A DNA stretch of 64,000 nucleotides from Cryptomeria japonica (lineage: Eukaryota; Streptophyta; Pinopsida; Cupressales; Cupressaceae), in NCBI RefSeq assembly GCF_030272615.1, contig NC_081405.1:604918177-604982176 (forward strand). The letters are read 5' to 3'. The translations under genes were made by a program, and so were the position numbers. Below, one piece after another: positions 22,650 to 34,473 of this stretch; within the stretch, counting starts at the first letter, position 1, and the number at the start of each line of letters is the position of its first letter. The notes under the pieces are model-generated. The model made no database searches, was not told the DNA's origin, and saw nothing but the letters and a program-made list of their open reading frames with translations.

Positions 22650-23779
22650 TCTTCTCTACAAGGGCTCTTATTCCTCTCCGGTATGACACAAAGCTCTCCT
22701 CATCATTAAGAGTTCTCCATCCTCCAGTTTGTTATTTAGTCTGGTGGGGATTTCTTCTACCAATGTTGTTCTCCCAGTGTTCTCTATCTTCTTACATTCG
22801 AAAGCACAATGTCCTTCTCCTCCACACTTATAGAAAGTTCCTCTAAACACTCTTTTATCTTGTCTTCTGTCATCTTTTCCCAAAATTTCATTCCAATAAC
22901 TATCAGGTTCTCTCCTTCTGTCATCCTTCTGGTATGAACTACCATCTTTTCTTACTTCCTTGTCCTTAATCTAATCTATACAGGTTTCTCTTCCTTTGGA
23001 ATAGCCTTCGCCTCCTTGAAATCTTCCTCTAGAAAACCTTCCACCTCTACCTCGCTGTCACTTCTCATGTCTTTTGTTCAACTTCTCTTCTACTTTTAGG
23101 GCATATTGGTAAGCTTCTTCAATACTCTGCAACTTGATCAAACTGAGTTCATCTTGTATAGACATCCGCAATCCATTCTAATATCTTGCAGCTTGTTTAA
23201 CCTCATCATCGACATGTCCAGATCTAATATTCAATTTGTAGAATGCTTCAGTATACTCCTTCACACTAGATTCTTTTTGCTTCAAGTTCTGTAACTTTCA
23301 GAATAAATTTACTTGATAATCAGTTGGCATAAACTTCGATTTTAACTTGGTAACCATCCGCTCCCATGATTTGAACTTTTCTTTGCCTCTTCTCTGTCTA
23401 TCAACTTGAAAATGCTCCTACCAAAGAGATGCATGACCTTTCAACCGTGTACATGCATATTTCACCTTTCTTTCCTCTATGTTGTTCTCAAAATCAAAAT
23501 ACTTCTCAATCTCCAAGATCCAATCCATCAATTCATCTGAATCCAACTTACCATCATACTTTGGTGGGGTAAAATGAGCTCTGGTATTTTCCCTACTCAA
23601 AACCCTCAAGAATCTCTCTTCATCTTGATCGATCACTGGTGGGTTTGCTACTTGTTCTTCTGGTGCTTCTTCTTCTTCTTCATCTTCACTTACATCTTCA
23701 ATATGTCTACCTCTTCTCTGGGCTATTTCAATGGCTTCTAACTGGGCTACAATTCCTCTCAACGTTTCCATCACAACAA
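22650..23779 (-). pseudogene. Gypsy 1 gag
   Basis: The frame starts at MMETLRGIVAQLEAIEIAQR (23774), with an acidic run (EDEEEEEAPEE) and then the capsid motif FTPPKYDGKLDSDELMDWIL, KYFDFENN, TRLKGHASLW. Stop codons follow from about 23417 onward, each followed by recognisable capsid (WERMVTKLKSKFMP-like, then an RG-rich nucleocapsid). The zinc knuckle reads FYKCGGEGHCAFEC, so the first Cys of CX2CX4HX4C has become Phe. Not functional. Confidence 0.8.
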
Positions 23780-23788
23780 GGTTTGCAT

Positions 23789-25607
23789 CAAGAATTACTT
23801 TAGTGGTGAATATTCACCAATGGCAAATATTTTACATCGACGACCTGGAAAATGGAGAATATATTGTACCACCGAGGGTGGCCATGTCGCCAAGAATTTA
23901 TAAATATTCATCAAATGCATGACCCAATTGCCCATTGTTTTATGTAATTAATTGTATCTATGTGAATATTTCACCAATAGAATCCACGTTTTCCACATGG
24001 TAAACTCAATTCTTGTGCCTACACTCTTCGAGGTTGCCTTAATAGATGACCATAATTTTCCAATAGCCATATAAAGATTTATTTTCTAGGAGGACCCAAT
24101 TTGCCTGGCATTTTGCGGACACATCTCTCCATTCACCCCAATTTTCTCTAACTCTATTATATTTGCCAATTAACTGGTCAACCCATAATTGCCTCAGAAA
24201 TTACATAAGACGTGTTATAGTTAAGTGGAATTCACCAAATATTTGTATACCATGTAAAATTCCCATTGAATTTGCCAAATAAGTATTGGTATAAATACAT
24301 TCAAAGATCAGATCTATCTCTACACAATTTGGTTAGTTCTAGGCTCTCAATTCAGATCAATAGCGAAGTTTCAAACTAGGAACAACCATTTTTGCTGACT
24401 CCATTGGCGTCTGCTAGTAACTTATTAGGTGAGTGATCATATTTTTGAAGTTTTATAGTATTATTTTGAATTCATCTCTATCTATTTGCATTGCTAAGTT
24501 CATTCTTATTCAATGGGGACCCATCAATGCTAGTGGTCACCAGGGAGACCTCAGACATCTAGATTGTAGGTCATAGAGCTAATGAATCATATAGTCTTAG
24601 TCTATTTGCTATTATTACTTCTTCAACAACTTGATATTTTAACTACCATCAGCTCTGACAATTTATCTACCAAAGGAGAATTGAAGAAGAAATAAGTGAA
24701 GATCGTCTATAAATATCTCTTGATACTAGCAATTCCTTCACCAATCGTATTAATTCTTTTGTCCTTTAAATTTTTAAAAATATTTTGTATCTCTCAGTAA
24801 ATCTTTCTCATAAATGCATGAGTATGCGAAAATGCAAATAACCATAAACCACTACCAATTACCAGATTGGAAGTCGTGTGTGTTGAGTGGATCGCAGTTA
24901 GAGAATGTCAGTGACAAGACATTAATAAATGTCGATACTCGATTAGATTTGATACGTGTATACCATATCCAATTCCATTTTGGGACTTTCTGGAGAACTA
25001 CGTTCTCTTTAGAAATTTGGGCCAAAATAAAACTTCATCCATTGATCTACGATCATTGAACGATTTTAAATCATTGATGGATTTTAGGTGCCTGTGACGT
25101 GTCGATGAGGTCGTGCTTATTGATACATCGTGCAGAGTCCAGACTTGACATGATATTGCATTAACTAGATGATGAGATGGTTATTAATAGATAAGGAAAA
25201 TGGCAATGACTTTATGAAATCATCGATAAATATATATTTTTCCATAAATAATGAAATATTAGCCAATAAAATTAAATAATTTTCAAATGGTAGATTAAAA
25301 TCACCAATACACAAATAATTTTTCCTTCTGAATATAACTTTTCGCCCATACAGTTATATATTTTTTCCTTTAAACTAAAAGAATTCGCCTCTGATATTAT
25401 ATATTTTCCCCACACAATAATGAATTATTCGCCAAGATTTTATGGAATTTTCGTACCATAAAAAAAAATCGCCAACACAAATTATTATTTTTTTCCAAAT
25501 TTGAAAAACATTTCTCCATCAAATAAGAAATTCCCCCCCAAAAATAATGTCTGATTCACCAGGATTTTACACTTCTACCCGGGGGGTGGTTTCTTAAAGT
25601 TATCCCT
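23789..25607. mobile_element. 1.8 kb insert in the gypsy 1 leader, 9-bp duplication GGTTTGCAT
   Basis: GGTTTGCAT occurs at 23780-23788 and 25608-25616, exactly flanking AT-rich DNA unrelated to the gypsy leader. A 9-bp duplication points to a Mutator-like element. Only a weak inverted match is visible at the ends (AAGAATTACTTTA against AGGGATAACTTTA). There is no transposase. Inside are many GCCAA/TTGGC motifs, a TATA-like GGTATAAATACATTC near 24290 and CTCCATTGGCGTCTGC near 24400. The plus-strand frame at 24814-25059 is unrecognised. Confidence 0.5.
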
Positions 25608-25751
25608 GGTTTGCATTCCCACGCACTCCACCATTCCTATTTCCTCTTCGCACCCTCTTCATGCCAGTCCTCTGCAGTTGCAGGTCAGATCCACAATCCA
25701 CCACCCTACAACAAAATCTTTAGGACAACACAACCTCCATAATGAAATCTC

Positions 25752-25763
25752 GCTCAGATACCA
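25752..25763 (-). other. Primer binding site of gypsy element 1
   Basis: The sense sequence TGGTATCTGAGC lies two bases after the LTR end. It resembles the Met tRNA type site with one substitution. Confidence 0.75.
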
Positions 25764-25765
25764 CT

Positions 25766-26545
25766 TGGTGTAGTCACCGATTAGGAGAGACCTCAAAGAT
25801 ATCAATTTGGACTAGGTAGCAAGAGTAAGTACAACAAAAACAAGAGGATATGATGGAGGCAATGCAGAACTGAATGAATTAGATCATGAAAACTGATTAT
25901 AGATAACTAGTAACATTTGGATTACATTTGACTCACTAGCCTGCTATATACATGCTCAATTATAGAATCGGTCAAATTCAGACCTCCAAATCTAAGGATA
26001 TGTCTTCTATATTCTTCCTGATTGATTTATGATTCTTAATTACATTGATTTATATGGTCTAGAGGGGTCTGGGTCGGTCCAAGAGGGATGAAATGCCAAA
26101 GAACAAGATCAAACATGTAAAATCACTAGGTCGGCCTCTACCAATGAAAATCCTTCGAAAAATCCAAAGGAAGAAGTGCGGATCAGAGGGAAGGTCGGCC
26201 ACACACCATGGAACATTGGAATAAACAAACTAGAGTTCCACAAGATATATAAAGGATCCACAAGATTCACTAATAACAAATAGGTCCAAGTGGTTTCTGT
26301 GTTCTAAGCCAGAAAAATTGTCATGGAATCTAAAAGCGATAACTTGCTGAAAAATGATCCAAACGTTCCATGGTTTAGGAATAAGATGATCATGTTCAAA
26401 ATAAAAATCTAGCTCCATAAGATCTAGTGAGAAAATACAAGAAAATGTAGAAAGGAACGCTGAAACTGCAAAACAAAAAACAAATAGAAAAGAAATAGTT
26501 TTGGTTGATGCAAGATTTCCAAGAATCGGGGATGCTCCTGCATCA
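25766..26545 (-). repeat. 5' LTR of gypsy element 1
   Basis: On the plus strand it runs from TGGTGTAGTCACCGATTAGG to TGCTCCTGCATCA, giving sense ends TGATGCAGG...CTACACCA. It is followed in sense by the primer site. Confidence 0.88.
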
Positions 26546-27235
26546 AATATTGATATATTATGTTTCCCATGGATATTTAATGTAATATTTATTTATTTGA
26601 TTTAAACATAGACATGTAACATGTAGAGATTCCTTGGGAATATTCTTGAGACCACTTGATGAGTTGTATTGTAACATTGGGATTATTATATTGTATTTAT
26701 TTAATATTGGGGAAAGATATTTAAAAAGAGAAATCTTAGTACCCAATATTAAATGTGGGGTCATGGGTTAGTTGTGACCACATGATTTTACTTTACCACT
26801 ACTTGTTCTTGTGTGAGCTTTTGTCTATACAAGCAAGCACATGTTTAGTGGTTAAGGTTGGCTAGTGGTATTGGGTTGTCATTGTATTGAGTCCTTTGGA
26901 GGATATAATTTGTGGGGCATGGCATGGGATGCATGCGGATTCATTCTTCGACACATTGAAATGCATTGGAGGGCTTGATGGTTCGAAGGTATTCATTGTA
27001 ACTCTTGTTGCTTTATGGCTGATTAATACAATGGAGTATGGATGGTTTTGGAGGCTGGGTTTTTTCCCTCATGAGGGTTTTCCCAAGATATATCTTGTGT
27101 TATCTTGTGGCTTGTCTATTTTGATCTTTGAATTATGGTGATTATGTAAGATTGTATGCATTCTTTTCTCTCATGGGCTATGTAGGAAATGGATTATTTT
27201 TATGTGGGTTTAAAGCATTATTTCCTAATCGTAAA

Positions 27236-28288
27236 GAACAATACCATTGCAAAGATTTATCTCTAAATGTTCTAGTAAACGATTTAGCCAAAAGTCTTTG
27301 ATCATAGGAAAAATCACTACATAGTTTGAAATATTTTCACATGAGTCATAGGGTCACATTTTTCATTATAAAGCTCCAATTGAGAGACTTCTACATGTGT
27401 AGGAAGGACAACATGAACAATATCATTAGATTATAGGCTCACTACATCAAATGTGGGCACATTAAACTTTGATTGGATCATGGAAGCTATTTGTTGTTGC
27501 AAGGATGACATGGTTTGGGCTAGGCTATTAACAATTGCTTTAGTGGAAGGGTTGAAATTGGACATGTTGGATTGGGATGGAGGAGTAACATTGTTGAAGG
27601 AAGGAGGAGGTTGAGAATAAGGAGGTGGAACACTATGATAGGTAGGTATGGGAGATTATTGGGTAATAGATGGAAGAATCACAAATGAAGGGATGAAAGA
27701 GTGTTGATTAGAAATGTTGCCCCCTTGACTAACACGTGTAGTAATAACATTTTGTGTGGAAGTAGCCTTGATATTTGATATAAAAGTAGGCACACTAATC
27801 ACATAAATAGTCATAGGAATAGAATGATTAACTTGACTAAGAGGTTGAGTGTAACCAAGGAATTCAACACAACTTTTCAAAGGCATGATATTGGTGTCAA
27901 CAATATGAGCAAGGCCATGCAACAAATCAATGCCAACTTTATCACTTTGAACCATTATTTTTAATCCTTCAATCAATGGGATACCCTCACTTTCTAGGTA
28001 TTGTTGACTCATCAATTGTTGAATATTTTCAAATTCATTGTCAATCTTCTCCAATTGGTCAGCAAAAACCCTAGTTAGTGATTCACCCTCATCATGATAA
28101 TTATGTAAAGAATGAGGATAAATAACATCAATTGTTGGAATAGAAGAACCATTGACATTCTCATGAAACAAGCTATCCAAATCAGGCTCCCCATCCTTAG
28201 TAATTAAACCTTGGGAAGTCTTAATTCTATAAATTATTCTCACATGAATATTATAGGTAGGACTAATAGTAGTAAAACTTGTGCACAA
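27236..28288 (-). pseudogene. Outer gypsy gag, N-terminal half
   Basis: One frame at 27656-28288 encodes a low-complexity N-terminal region (SLTRVFADQLEKIDNEFENI, QQYLESEGIPLIEGLKIMV). After a stop, capsid sequence continues near 27236-27420, with DPMTHVKIFQ, DQRLLAKSFTRTFRDKSLQW and YCSL ending at the solo-LTR insertion. The capsid part has good similarity to plant gypsy gag; the N-terminal part is only weakly recognisable. It continues in the piece at 18438. Confidence 0.7.
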
Positions 28289-28804
28289 AGGAAGGAAATT
28301 TGAATTTGAATTTGAAAATTGTGATTAAGCAATAAATTTTTTGTGAAAAATGATTGATTAACCAAGTAATTAAGAAATTTGATGTGTGAATTTGAAAGAT
28401 AAATACATTTATATCATAGCATAACATTCGTAAAGATCAAATCTGAAAATTAATTTGGTAAATTATGCAACCCACATGGTAAATTTTAAAATTATAAATT
28501 AGGGTTTTTGTAAATTCAACCACTAAATTTATGTAATTCAATATAAAAATGAGATGTACGAAGGAAAATTTGAATTTAAAATTAAATGAATAATCAAATC
28601 TAAAATAATAAATTGAAATTAGACAACCCACAAGATCAATTTTAGAATTAAAATTAGGGTTTTTGTGAATTTAACCTCTAAATTTTTAAAATTTAATAAA
28701 AAATTAAACTTGGAAATGAAAATTTGAATTTGAAATTTCTTAAACAATCAAATTTGAGAACACAAATCAGAATTATAGGTGTAAGGAATCAGGTTCACCA
28801 AAAA
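28289..28804 (-). other. Outer gypsy leader with primer binding site
   Basis: In sense, TTTTTGGTGAACCTGATTCC follows the LTR end ...AAATACA at 28805. The TGGTGAACC start fits a tRNA CCA end, but I cannot name the tRNA. The rest is AT-rich leader with several repeats of the phrase TTAGGGTTTTTGT and flanking A/T (near 28498 and 28655), that is, an internal duplication of about 150 bp. Confidence 0.6.
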
Positions 28805-29644
28805 TGTATTTGGTGAAAAATTAGGGTTTCCACCATTATATGTATGAAACCTGCTAATTTTTACTTGGGGACCAATACATTAGGGAAAGATAGGAATTAT
28901 ATAGATTTAATCCTAAGAGGTTTGAATGCTGATCTAATTTCAGGGGTGTTGAGTATGCCTCTTCTTTCCCTTAAGTTTAATTGAATTATTGAATTTGCTT
29001 AAATTAGTGTAAATGTGTTGGAAATTGATGTAAAAATACATAAATAGTACACTATGGTTGTTGGATCGAGACATGAACTTGGATCTGAGGATTATAAGAG
29101 GATTCAAATATGTTCCTAGAAGAATTTCTTGATTTGTCGAGACCAATGTGACAGTTGCTCTAGTCTTTCATACTTTTCACACTCCAATGGGGGATCAATT
29201 CATCTCTGCAAATAAAGCTTATCCTAAAGATCACAACTCGATACCTATTCCTGCACACACTATGAAAGGGAAATAGGTTGGGAATAGGGGTTTGCCTTAA
29301 GTCAAACCTCAATTTTAGAATTAGCCATGAAATAGAAATAAAATCTGATTGAATTATAGTAATGGAAATGTACTCCTTTTGAGGGAGATGTTGAGTAATG
29401 ATTGAAGCACAAATAATATACTTCCTTGTGAAACCTTTTTTGTCTCCACATGAAATTAGGGTTTCATAAAGTCTTTAAAATAACATAGAACATGAATGTC
29501 AACTCCAATGCTTGAATCTTGACTTTATCTTTGTTCTAATGCTTGAAAGAAGACTGATTGCTTGCTTGCTTGAACTTGAATGCTTGATTGATAGATATTG
29601 AATTGAATTTCATGTGTGTGTATGCTAAAATGAGAGGGGTAGAC

Positions 29645-29658
29645 CTCTCTTTTATACT
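29645..29658 (-). promoter_or_regulatory. TATA box of the outer gypsy LTR
   Basis: The sense sequence GTATAAAAGAGAGG lies well inside the 5' LTR. It is probably the U3 promoter of the element. Confidence 0.6.
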
Positions 29659-29824
29659 TGCTCTTCAAAAAACAATTTGATTTTCTGACATGAGCTGACA
29701 CAAAGTTGGAATACCCGCTCATATTTCATGACCATTAAGGGACCCAAATTTGGGTCCTAATTGGGAGGACCAGGGTGTTGGGTGCTCTGGTCTTGTGGGG
29801 ACCCTGACGCCACACCTTGGTCCT

Positions 29825-31423
29825 TGATGGGATGGGGTTTGGGATAGACTAGCCTAGTCTATGCTCTTGGATTCTTTCCTTGGATCACCTAGTGTTCACC
29901 ACAGACCCTAGGGTCTCTAGGAATTCCCTTTTCTTGAGGAATCCCCTGACCATGCCCAATCCACCCACCAATGATTTTCTTTGCTTCTCCTAAGGTCTCA
30001 CCTACTCATGAGACTCAAAACCCCTTACTATGGCTAATAAGGGCTAATCTTGTTCCACACCTTCCAAGGTCTTAGCAAGGTTGTTTCAAGTCCATTTCAA
30101 GGTTTTTCCACCCATTTATGAGCCCCCAAGAGGTTTCAATATTCTAACCCCTTACTGATTTCACAAATTTGGGTTTTTGCCTTCAAAAAGGGCTAGAAGG
30201 ATTAGGACCAATTAGGCCTCCTAACCGGTCTTCTAGGGCTCCCTCTCACAAATGGTGCACAAACAACCCGATCTCCCAAAAAGGACTACCATTCATTTGG
30301 TAAGGACTCAAGGATTTTCTAGGTTTTAGGCCCCCAAGTGTCTGTACATTGTCCTTGGTGGATTTTAAGGGTTTTAAGGGTTTTTGTGAGGGTTTTTAGG
30401 GTCTGCCTAGGTCACAGTGAGCGTTTTGAGTTTTAGCCACCTTGTTTGGATTGGTGGAGGCTCCTCCTTCACACCAATGATGCTTCACTCACTCCTCTAC
30501 ACTTCCTCCAAAATATACACTCTCCACTATTCAACCTTGCTCTCCAAGACCTCTGCACCAACAACCATTTCTAACCGGGCACTATCCAGTCTCTCCTAGG
30601 AATGGGTCTTTGCTTGGCCTCCTTGCATTTCCAAGGGCCTTTCTTTCTTGGGACTATAGTACAGGGTCTTCACATCCATTCCCCATGGTTTCATGGTGGT
30701 TCCACAATGGGGAATGGAGTTAAGACTTCATTTACTCAAACCGGTCCAAAACTGGACAGTAAGACTGCAACTTACAAATTATTTACAAACACACTCAACC
30801 GGTAAAAAAAAAGCTAATATAATCACTCAAAATGAAGATATATACACCAAAGAAGACATTACACATAGGTTTTCTTGCAAATCAATCCATTAGTTTGCTC
30901 GGTAACTGCATTCAAACTGACTGGTAACCCAAAAACAGTCACAGTCAATTCAGTTTGCTTGAGCCGTACAATCTTTGACATCCAACCCTTTAACTTAGGG
31001 TTTGTAACATATTATACTACCCATACCTCAGTCGGTGTGCCACATTTAGGGTTGTCCATGCCAACCTAAGGATTTTGACATCATGGTGGAAAAGTTGCTT
31101 GACAACTTTTAAAAGTTGTCATCAAACTTTTGCAACTTTTGAGCAACTTTCCAATCTTGCTCTTCATGACTCCTAGACCCACAATGGGCCAACCTAAGGA
31201 CACCACCATGATATGAAGGACCCCTAAACACCTCCAAGACACACATACCCTCCATTTTCAAGAAAATCACAATTTTGACTTATGACCCCTAAGATCTTCT
31301 CTAGGACCCTACCTAGGACCTATGAGCACATGGTTCATTATTTTATGTACAATGGCTTCTAAAGAAGCATAACACCAACAAGAAAAAGAAAGAGAAAGAG
31401 TCTGGAAGGGTGCTCCTACACCA
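29825..31423 (-). repeat. 3' LTR of gypsy element 2
   Basis: In sense it starts TGGTGTAGGAGCACCC after the tract GCAAAGGGGGAGTA, and ends ...CCCATCCCATCA. It contains an inverted repeat AAAAGTTG/CAACTTTT cluster near 31090-31150. Open frames within it (30417-31069) are chance. Confidence 0.9.
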
Positions 31424-31437
31424 TACTCCCCCTTTGC
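31424..31437 (-). other. Polypurine tract of gypsy element 2
   Basis: The sense sequence GCAAAGGGGGAGTA directly abuts the 3' LTR start. Confidence 0.8.
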
Positions 31438-31443
31438 ACACAA

Positions 31444-33156
31444 CTAAGAAATAGAAGAAGAGATGAGAGCTAGGTCTATTCCAAGTGTCTTGAACTTGCT
31501 CTCCTCCACCCATGTAGCTTCAGAAACTGGTTGATCTGCCCATTTCACTAAGTGCTCCATGTAGACTTGGTGTCTAGTAGACTTCTTCACCCTTGATTCC
31601 AAGATCTCCTCTGCTTTAGCCCTCTTCACTTGATGTAAGGTGTTTATATCCAAGTCTTGTAACACCTTGGCTTGGTTCTTAGTCTGCTCTGCTATCTCTC
31701 CCTTGTACATTACTAGATCAACAACATTGAAGACTGGTGAAATGGCTAAGTTTGAAGGTAAATCCACCTTATAGGCATTCTCGCCTTATTTTGCCAAAAT
31801 TTGACAAGGTCCTACCCTCTTCATCTGCAGTTTGGTAGGCTTACCACTTTGCATCCTAGCTTTGCTCAAATGGACCATCACCTAGTCACCCACCTTGAAC
31901 TAAACTTCTCTTCTTTTCTCATCCACTTTATCTTTCAGCTTTTGAGTGGATTCAAGGATGGCCTTCTTAACTTGCTCTTGAACTTCCTTGATGATTTGGG
32001 TGAAGTCCTCTGCATATCCACTCTTCATCTCCAAACTGCTAAGATCTCTCAACTCACATACTCCCCTTGGATGTCTGCCATACACAACCTCAAAAGGACT
32101 TTTACCAGTGGTCCTATTCACACTGTCATTATATGCATACTCTACTTGAGGAATGATAAGGTCCTATGTCTGACCATACTCCTTAGTTAGACACCTCAAC
32201 AAATTGCCTAACACTCTATTGATGACTTCAGTTTGACCATCTGTTTGTGGATGGTAAGCTGAGCTAAATGACAAGTTAGTTCCTAGTCTCCTCCATAATG
32301 TCTGCCAAAAATGACCCATGAACTTGCTATCCCTATCTGAAACAATGCTTAAAGGGAGTCCGTGAATCCTAACAATCTCTTTGAAGAAAAGATGTGCAAC
32401 ATAGCTAGCATCATGTGTAGTCTTACATGGAATGAAATGACTCATTTTGGAAAATCTATCTACTACCACATAGATGTTGTCTATACCTATTTTAGTCTTG
32501 GGAAGTCCTACTACAAAGTCCATGCTTATACATTCCCAAGGTCTATTAGGGACCGGTAATGGTTGATAGAGACCAGCATTACTTGATCCCCCTTTTGCTC
32601 TTTGGCATACACCACACTGTTCTACATACCTTTTCACATCTCTTGGCAACTTTGGCCAATAGTAGTACCTCTGTACTAAATCCAAGGTTTTATTAATACC
32701 AAAGTGTCCACTCAAATTGCCATTATGCTTCTCTTGGATGAGGTTCTCCCTCATAGATCCTCTAGGTACACACAACTGGTTACCCTTGAACAAGAGACCA
32801 TTTTGGAGAGTGTAATCCGCATACTCACCATGGAAATGGTTCTCAAACTCTTTGCAAACCTTGTAAGCTGATGAGAAGTCTTCATCTCCTTCATAGAGGT
32901 CTTTGAAACCTTCTATGCCTATGCTCTGCATCTGTAATTCTTGAACAGTCAACAACTTCCTGCTTAATGCATCTGCCACCTTGTTAAGTTTCCCCTTCTT
33001 ATGCTTGATGGTGAAGGTGAAGGATTGGAGATATTCCATCCATTTCAGATGTCTATTTCTTAGCTTCTTTTGAGTATTAATGTAACTCAATGCCTGATTG
33101 TCTGTGAACACTACAAATTCTTTTGGGAGTAGGTAATGCCTCCATTTATTTAGTGA
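31444..33156 (-). pseudogene. Gypsy 2 RNase H end, integrase and chromodomain
   Basis: The frame continues with FTDNQALSYINTQKKLRNRH and HKKGKLNKVADALSRK (RNase H end). Integrase zinc region: GHFGINKTLDLVQRYYYWP, CGVCQRAKGG. Core: ISMDFVVGLPKTKIGIDNIY, VVVDRFSKMSHFIPC, IVSDRDSKFMGHFWQTLW, HPQTDGQTEVINRVLGNLL, so the D, D, E triad is present. TAG at 32164-32166 replaces a usual Trp (T*DLIIPQVEYAYN). TAG at 31900-31902 and a TAA near 31785 follow. The chromodomain (HQVYMEHLVKWADQPVSEATW) ends at the natural stop 31444. The reading frame is never shifted. Confidence 0.9.
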
Positions 33157-34473
33157 CTACACTAATGCATATAACTCTAGGTCATAGGCTGAGTACTTGT
33201 TCTTTGCTTCATTAAGCTTCTCACTAAAAAATTCCACAGGTCTTCCCTCTTGACTCAATACACCACCTACTGCAATTCCACTTGCATCACACTCCAAAGT
33301 GAATAGCTTATCAAATGTAGGTAGGAGAAGGATAGGTTTTGTGGCTACTTCTTGCTTCAACATTTGAAATGCTTTGTCAGCCTACTCTGTCCATTTAAAC
33401 TTAGTTTTAAGACCTCCTTTAATGGTGTCAAGGACTGGTGCACATATGCCACTGAAATTCCTCACAAACTTCCTATAGAATTGAGCTAATCCATGGAAAC
33501 TTCTAACTTCAGTCCCTGTTTTAGGTGCAGGCCAATTCAAGATTGCCTCCACTTTGCTTGGATCCATCTTCAAGGTTCCCTTAGACACCACAAATCCTAA
33601 GTAAACCAGCTCTTGCTTCAAGAAGTCACACTTCTCTAGGTTGATGGATAGCTTCTCCTCATGCAACCTCTCTAAGACTAACCTCAAATGCTCAAGGTGC
33701 TCTTCTTTGGTTCTATTGTAGATGATAATGTCATCTAAGTACACCACCACAAATCTGCTTGTGAAATCCTTCAACACTTCATTCATCAACCTCATGAAGG
33801 TACTTAGAGCATTGGTGAGTCCAAATGGCATCACAAGCCATTCATACAATCCATCTGTGGTCTTGAAAGCAGTCTTCCACTCATCATCCTCCTTAATTCT
33901 TATCTGGTGATAACCACTTTTAAGGTCTAGCTTAGTAAAGTACATAGCCCCTCCTAAATAGTCCATTAGATCCTCTATTCTAGGAATAGGAAACCTATAC
34001 CTTAGGGTAATCCTATTAATTTCTCTTGAGTCTGTGCAAAGTCTTCGCTTACCTCCTTTTTTTGATGCTAGAACTACCGGGACTGCACATGGGCTAATGC
34101 TCTTCTTAATCAGTCCTTGTTCCAATAAATCCTGCACTTGCCTTGCTACCTCCTTATTCTGATCAGGTGTGAGCTTATATGCAGCCTTGTTAGGTAAGGA
34201 TGCACTGGGAACAAAGTCTATTTGATGACTTATAGACCTTCTAGGTGGGAGTGTTGCAGGTGTTCCATCACTCACTATATCCTTATGCTCTTGCAACATT
34301 TGCTTCACCTCCTTGGGTATCTCTGCCTGCAACTTGCCTTCTTCATCCTTTGGTTTCACAAAGATGGCACACTTCACTGTCTCCTCCTCATGTAGTAAGT
34401 TTAAGAACTCTTTACCAGTAGCTATTAAAACACTAGGTGTTTTTGAAGTGCCCTCCTCATCCTCTATCAAAGA
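33157..34473 (-). pseudogene. Gypsy 2 reverse transcriptase and RNase H start
   Basis: RT contains QDLLEQGLIKKSISPCAVPV, RRLCTDSREINRITLRYRFP, FTKLDLKSGYHQIRI with its catalytic Asp, [19 protein letters not shown], and YLDD at 33730-33741. The thumb and connection region ends WTE with TAG at 33382-33384. RNase H begins in the same frame (TLECDASGIAVGGVLSQ, VEFFSEKLN) and stops at TAG 33157-33159. All RT active-site residues appear intact; only nonsense codons break it. Confidence 0.9.

Larger units (their letters stand above)
18495..26545 (-). mobile_element. Chromodomain Ty3/gypsy element 1, TSD AATAT
   Basis: LTRs are 18495-19280 and 25766-26545. AATAT flanks at 18490-18494 and 26546-26550. 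Order in sense: 5' LTR, primer site, leader with a 1.8 kb insert, gag, protease, RT, RNase H, integrase, chromodomain, 3' LTR. The two LTRs differ at many places (roughly 85-90 percent alike in the parts I aligned), so this insertion is older than gypsy element 2. Every domain carries stops or frameshifts. Confidence 0.9.
18439..27230 (+). mobile_element. Decayed solo LTR in the outer gypsy gag, split by a gypsy element, TSD GTAAA
   Basis: GTAAA stands at 18434-18438 and 27231-27235. Removing everything between, plus one copy, rejoins the gag frame as WYCSL-PPYYI, matching the conserved family motif, so the boundaries are firm. The inserted DNA is only 736 bp (18439-18494 and 26551-27230), because a gypsy element later landed in it. 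Its ends read TTTTAGGAAA and TTTCCTAATC, which would be ordinary LTR ends TGTTAGGA...TCCTAACA after a few mutations. A U5-like stretch (TTTTTTCCCTCATGAGGG, TTTTCCCAAG near 27058-27090) indicates a copia-type LTR in plus orientation. No gene is present; the frame at 26887-27141 is taken as chance. Confidence 0.7.

Noticed and set aside
24814..25059. 81-codon plus-strand frame in the 9-bp-duplication insert
   Set aside because: No motif, no transcript evidence, and short enough to be chance.
26887..27141. 84-codon plus-strand frame
   Set aside because: It lies in the U5-like part of the decayed solo LTR.
30417..31069. Frames repeated at 36990-37366
   Set aside because: They recur only because they lie in the two LTRs of gypsy 2. 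LTRs do not encode protein here.
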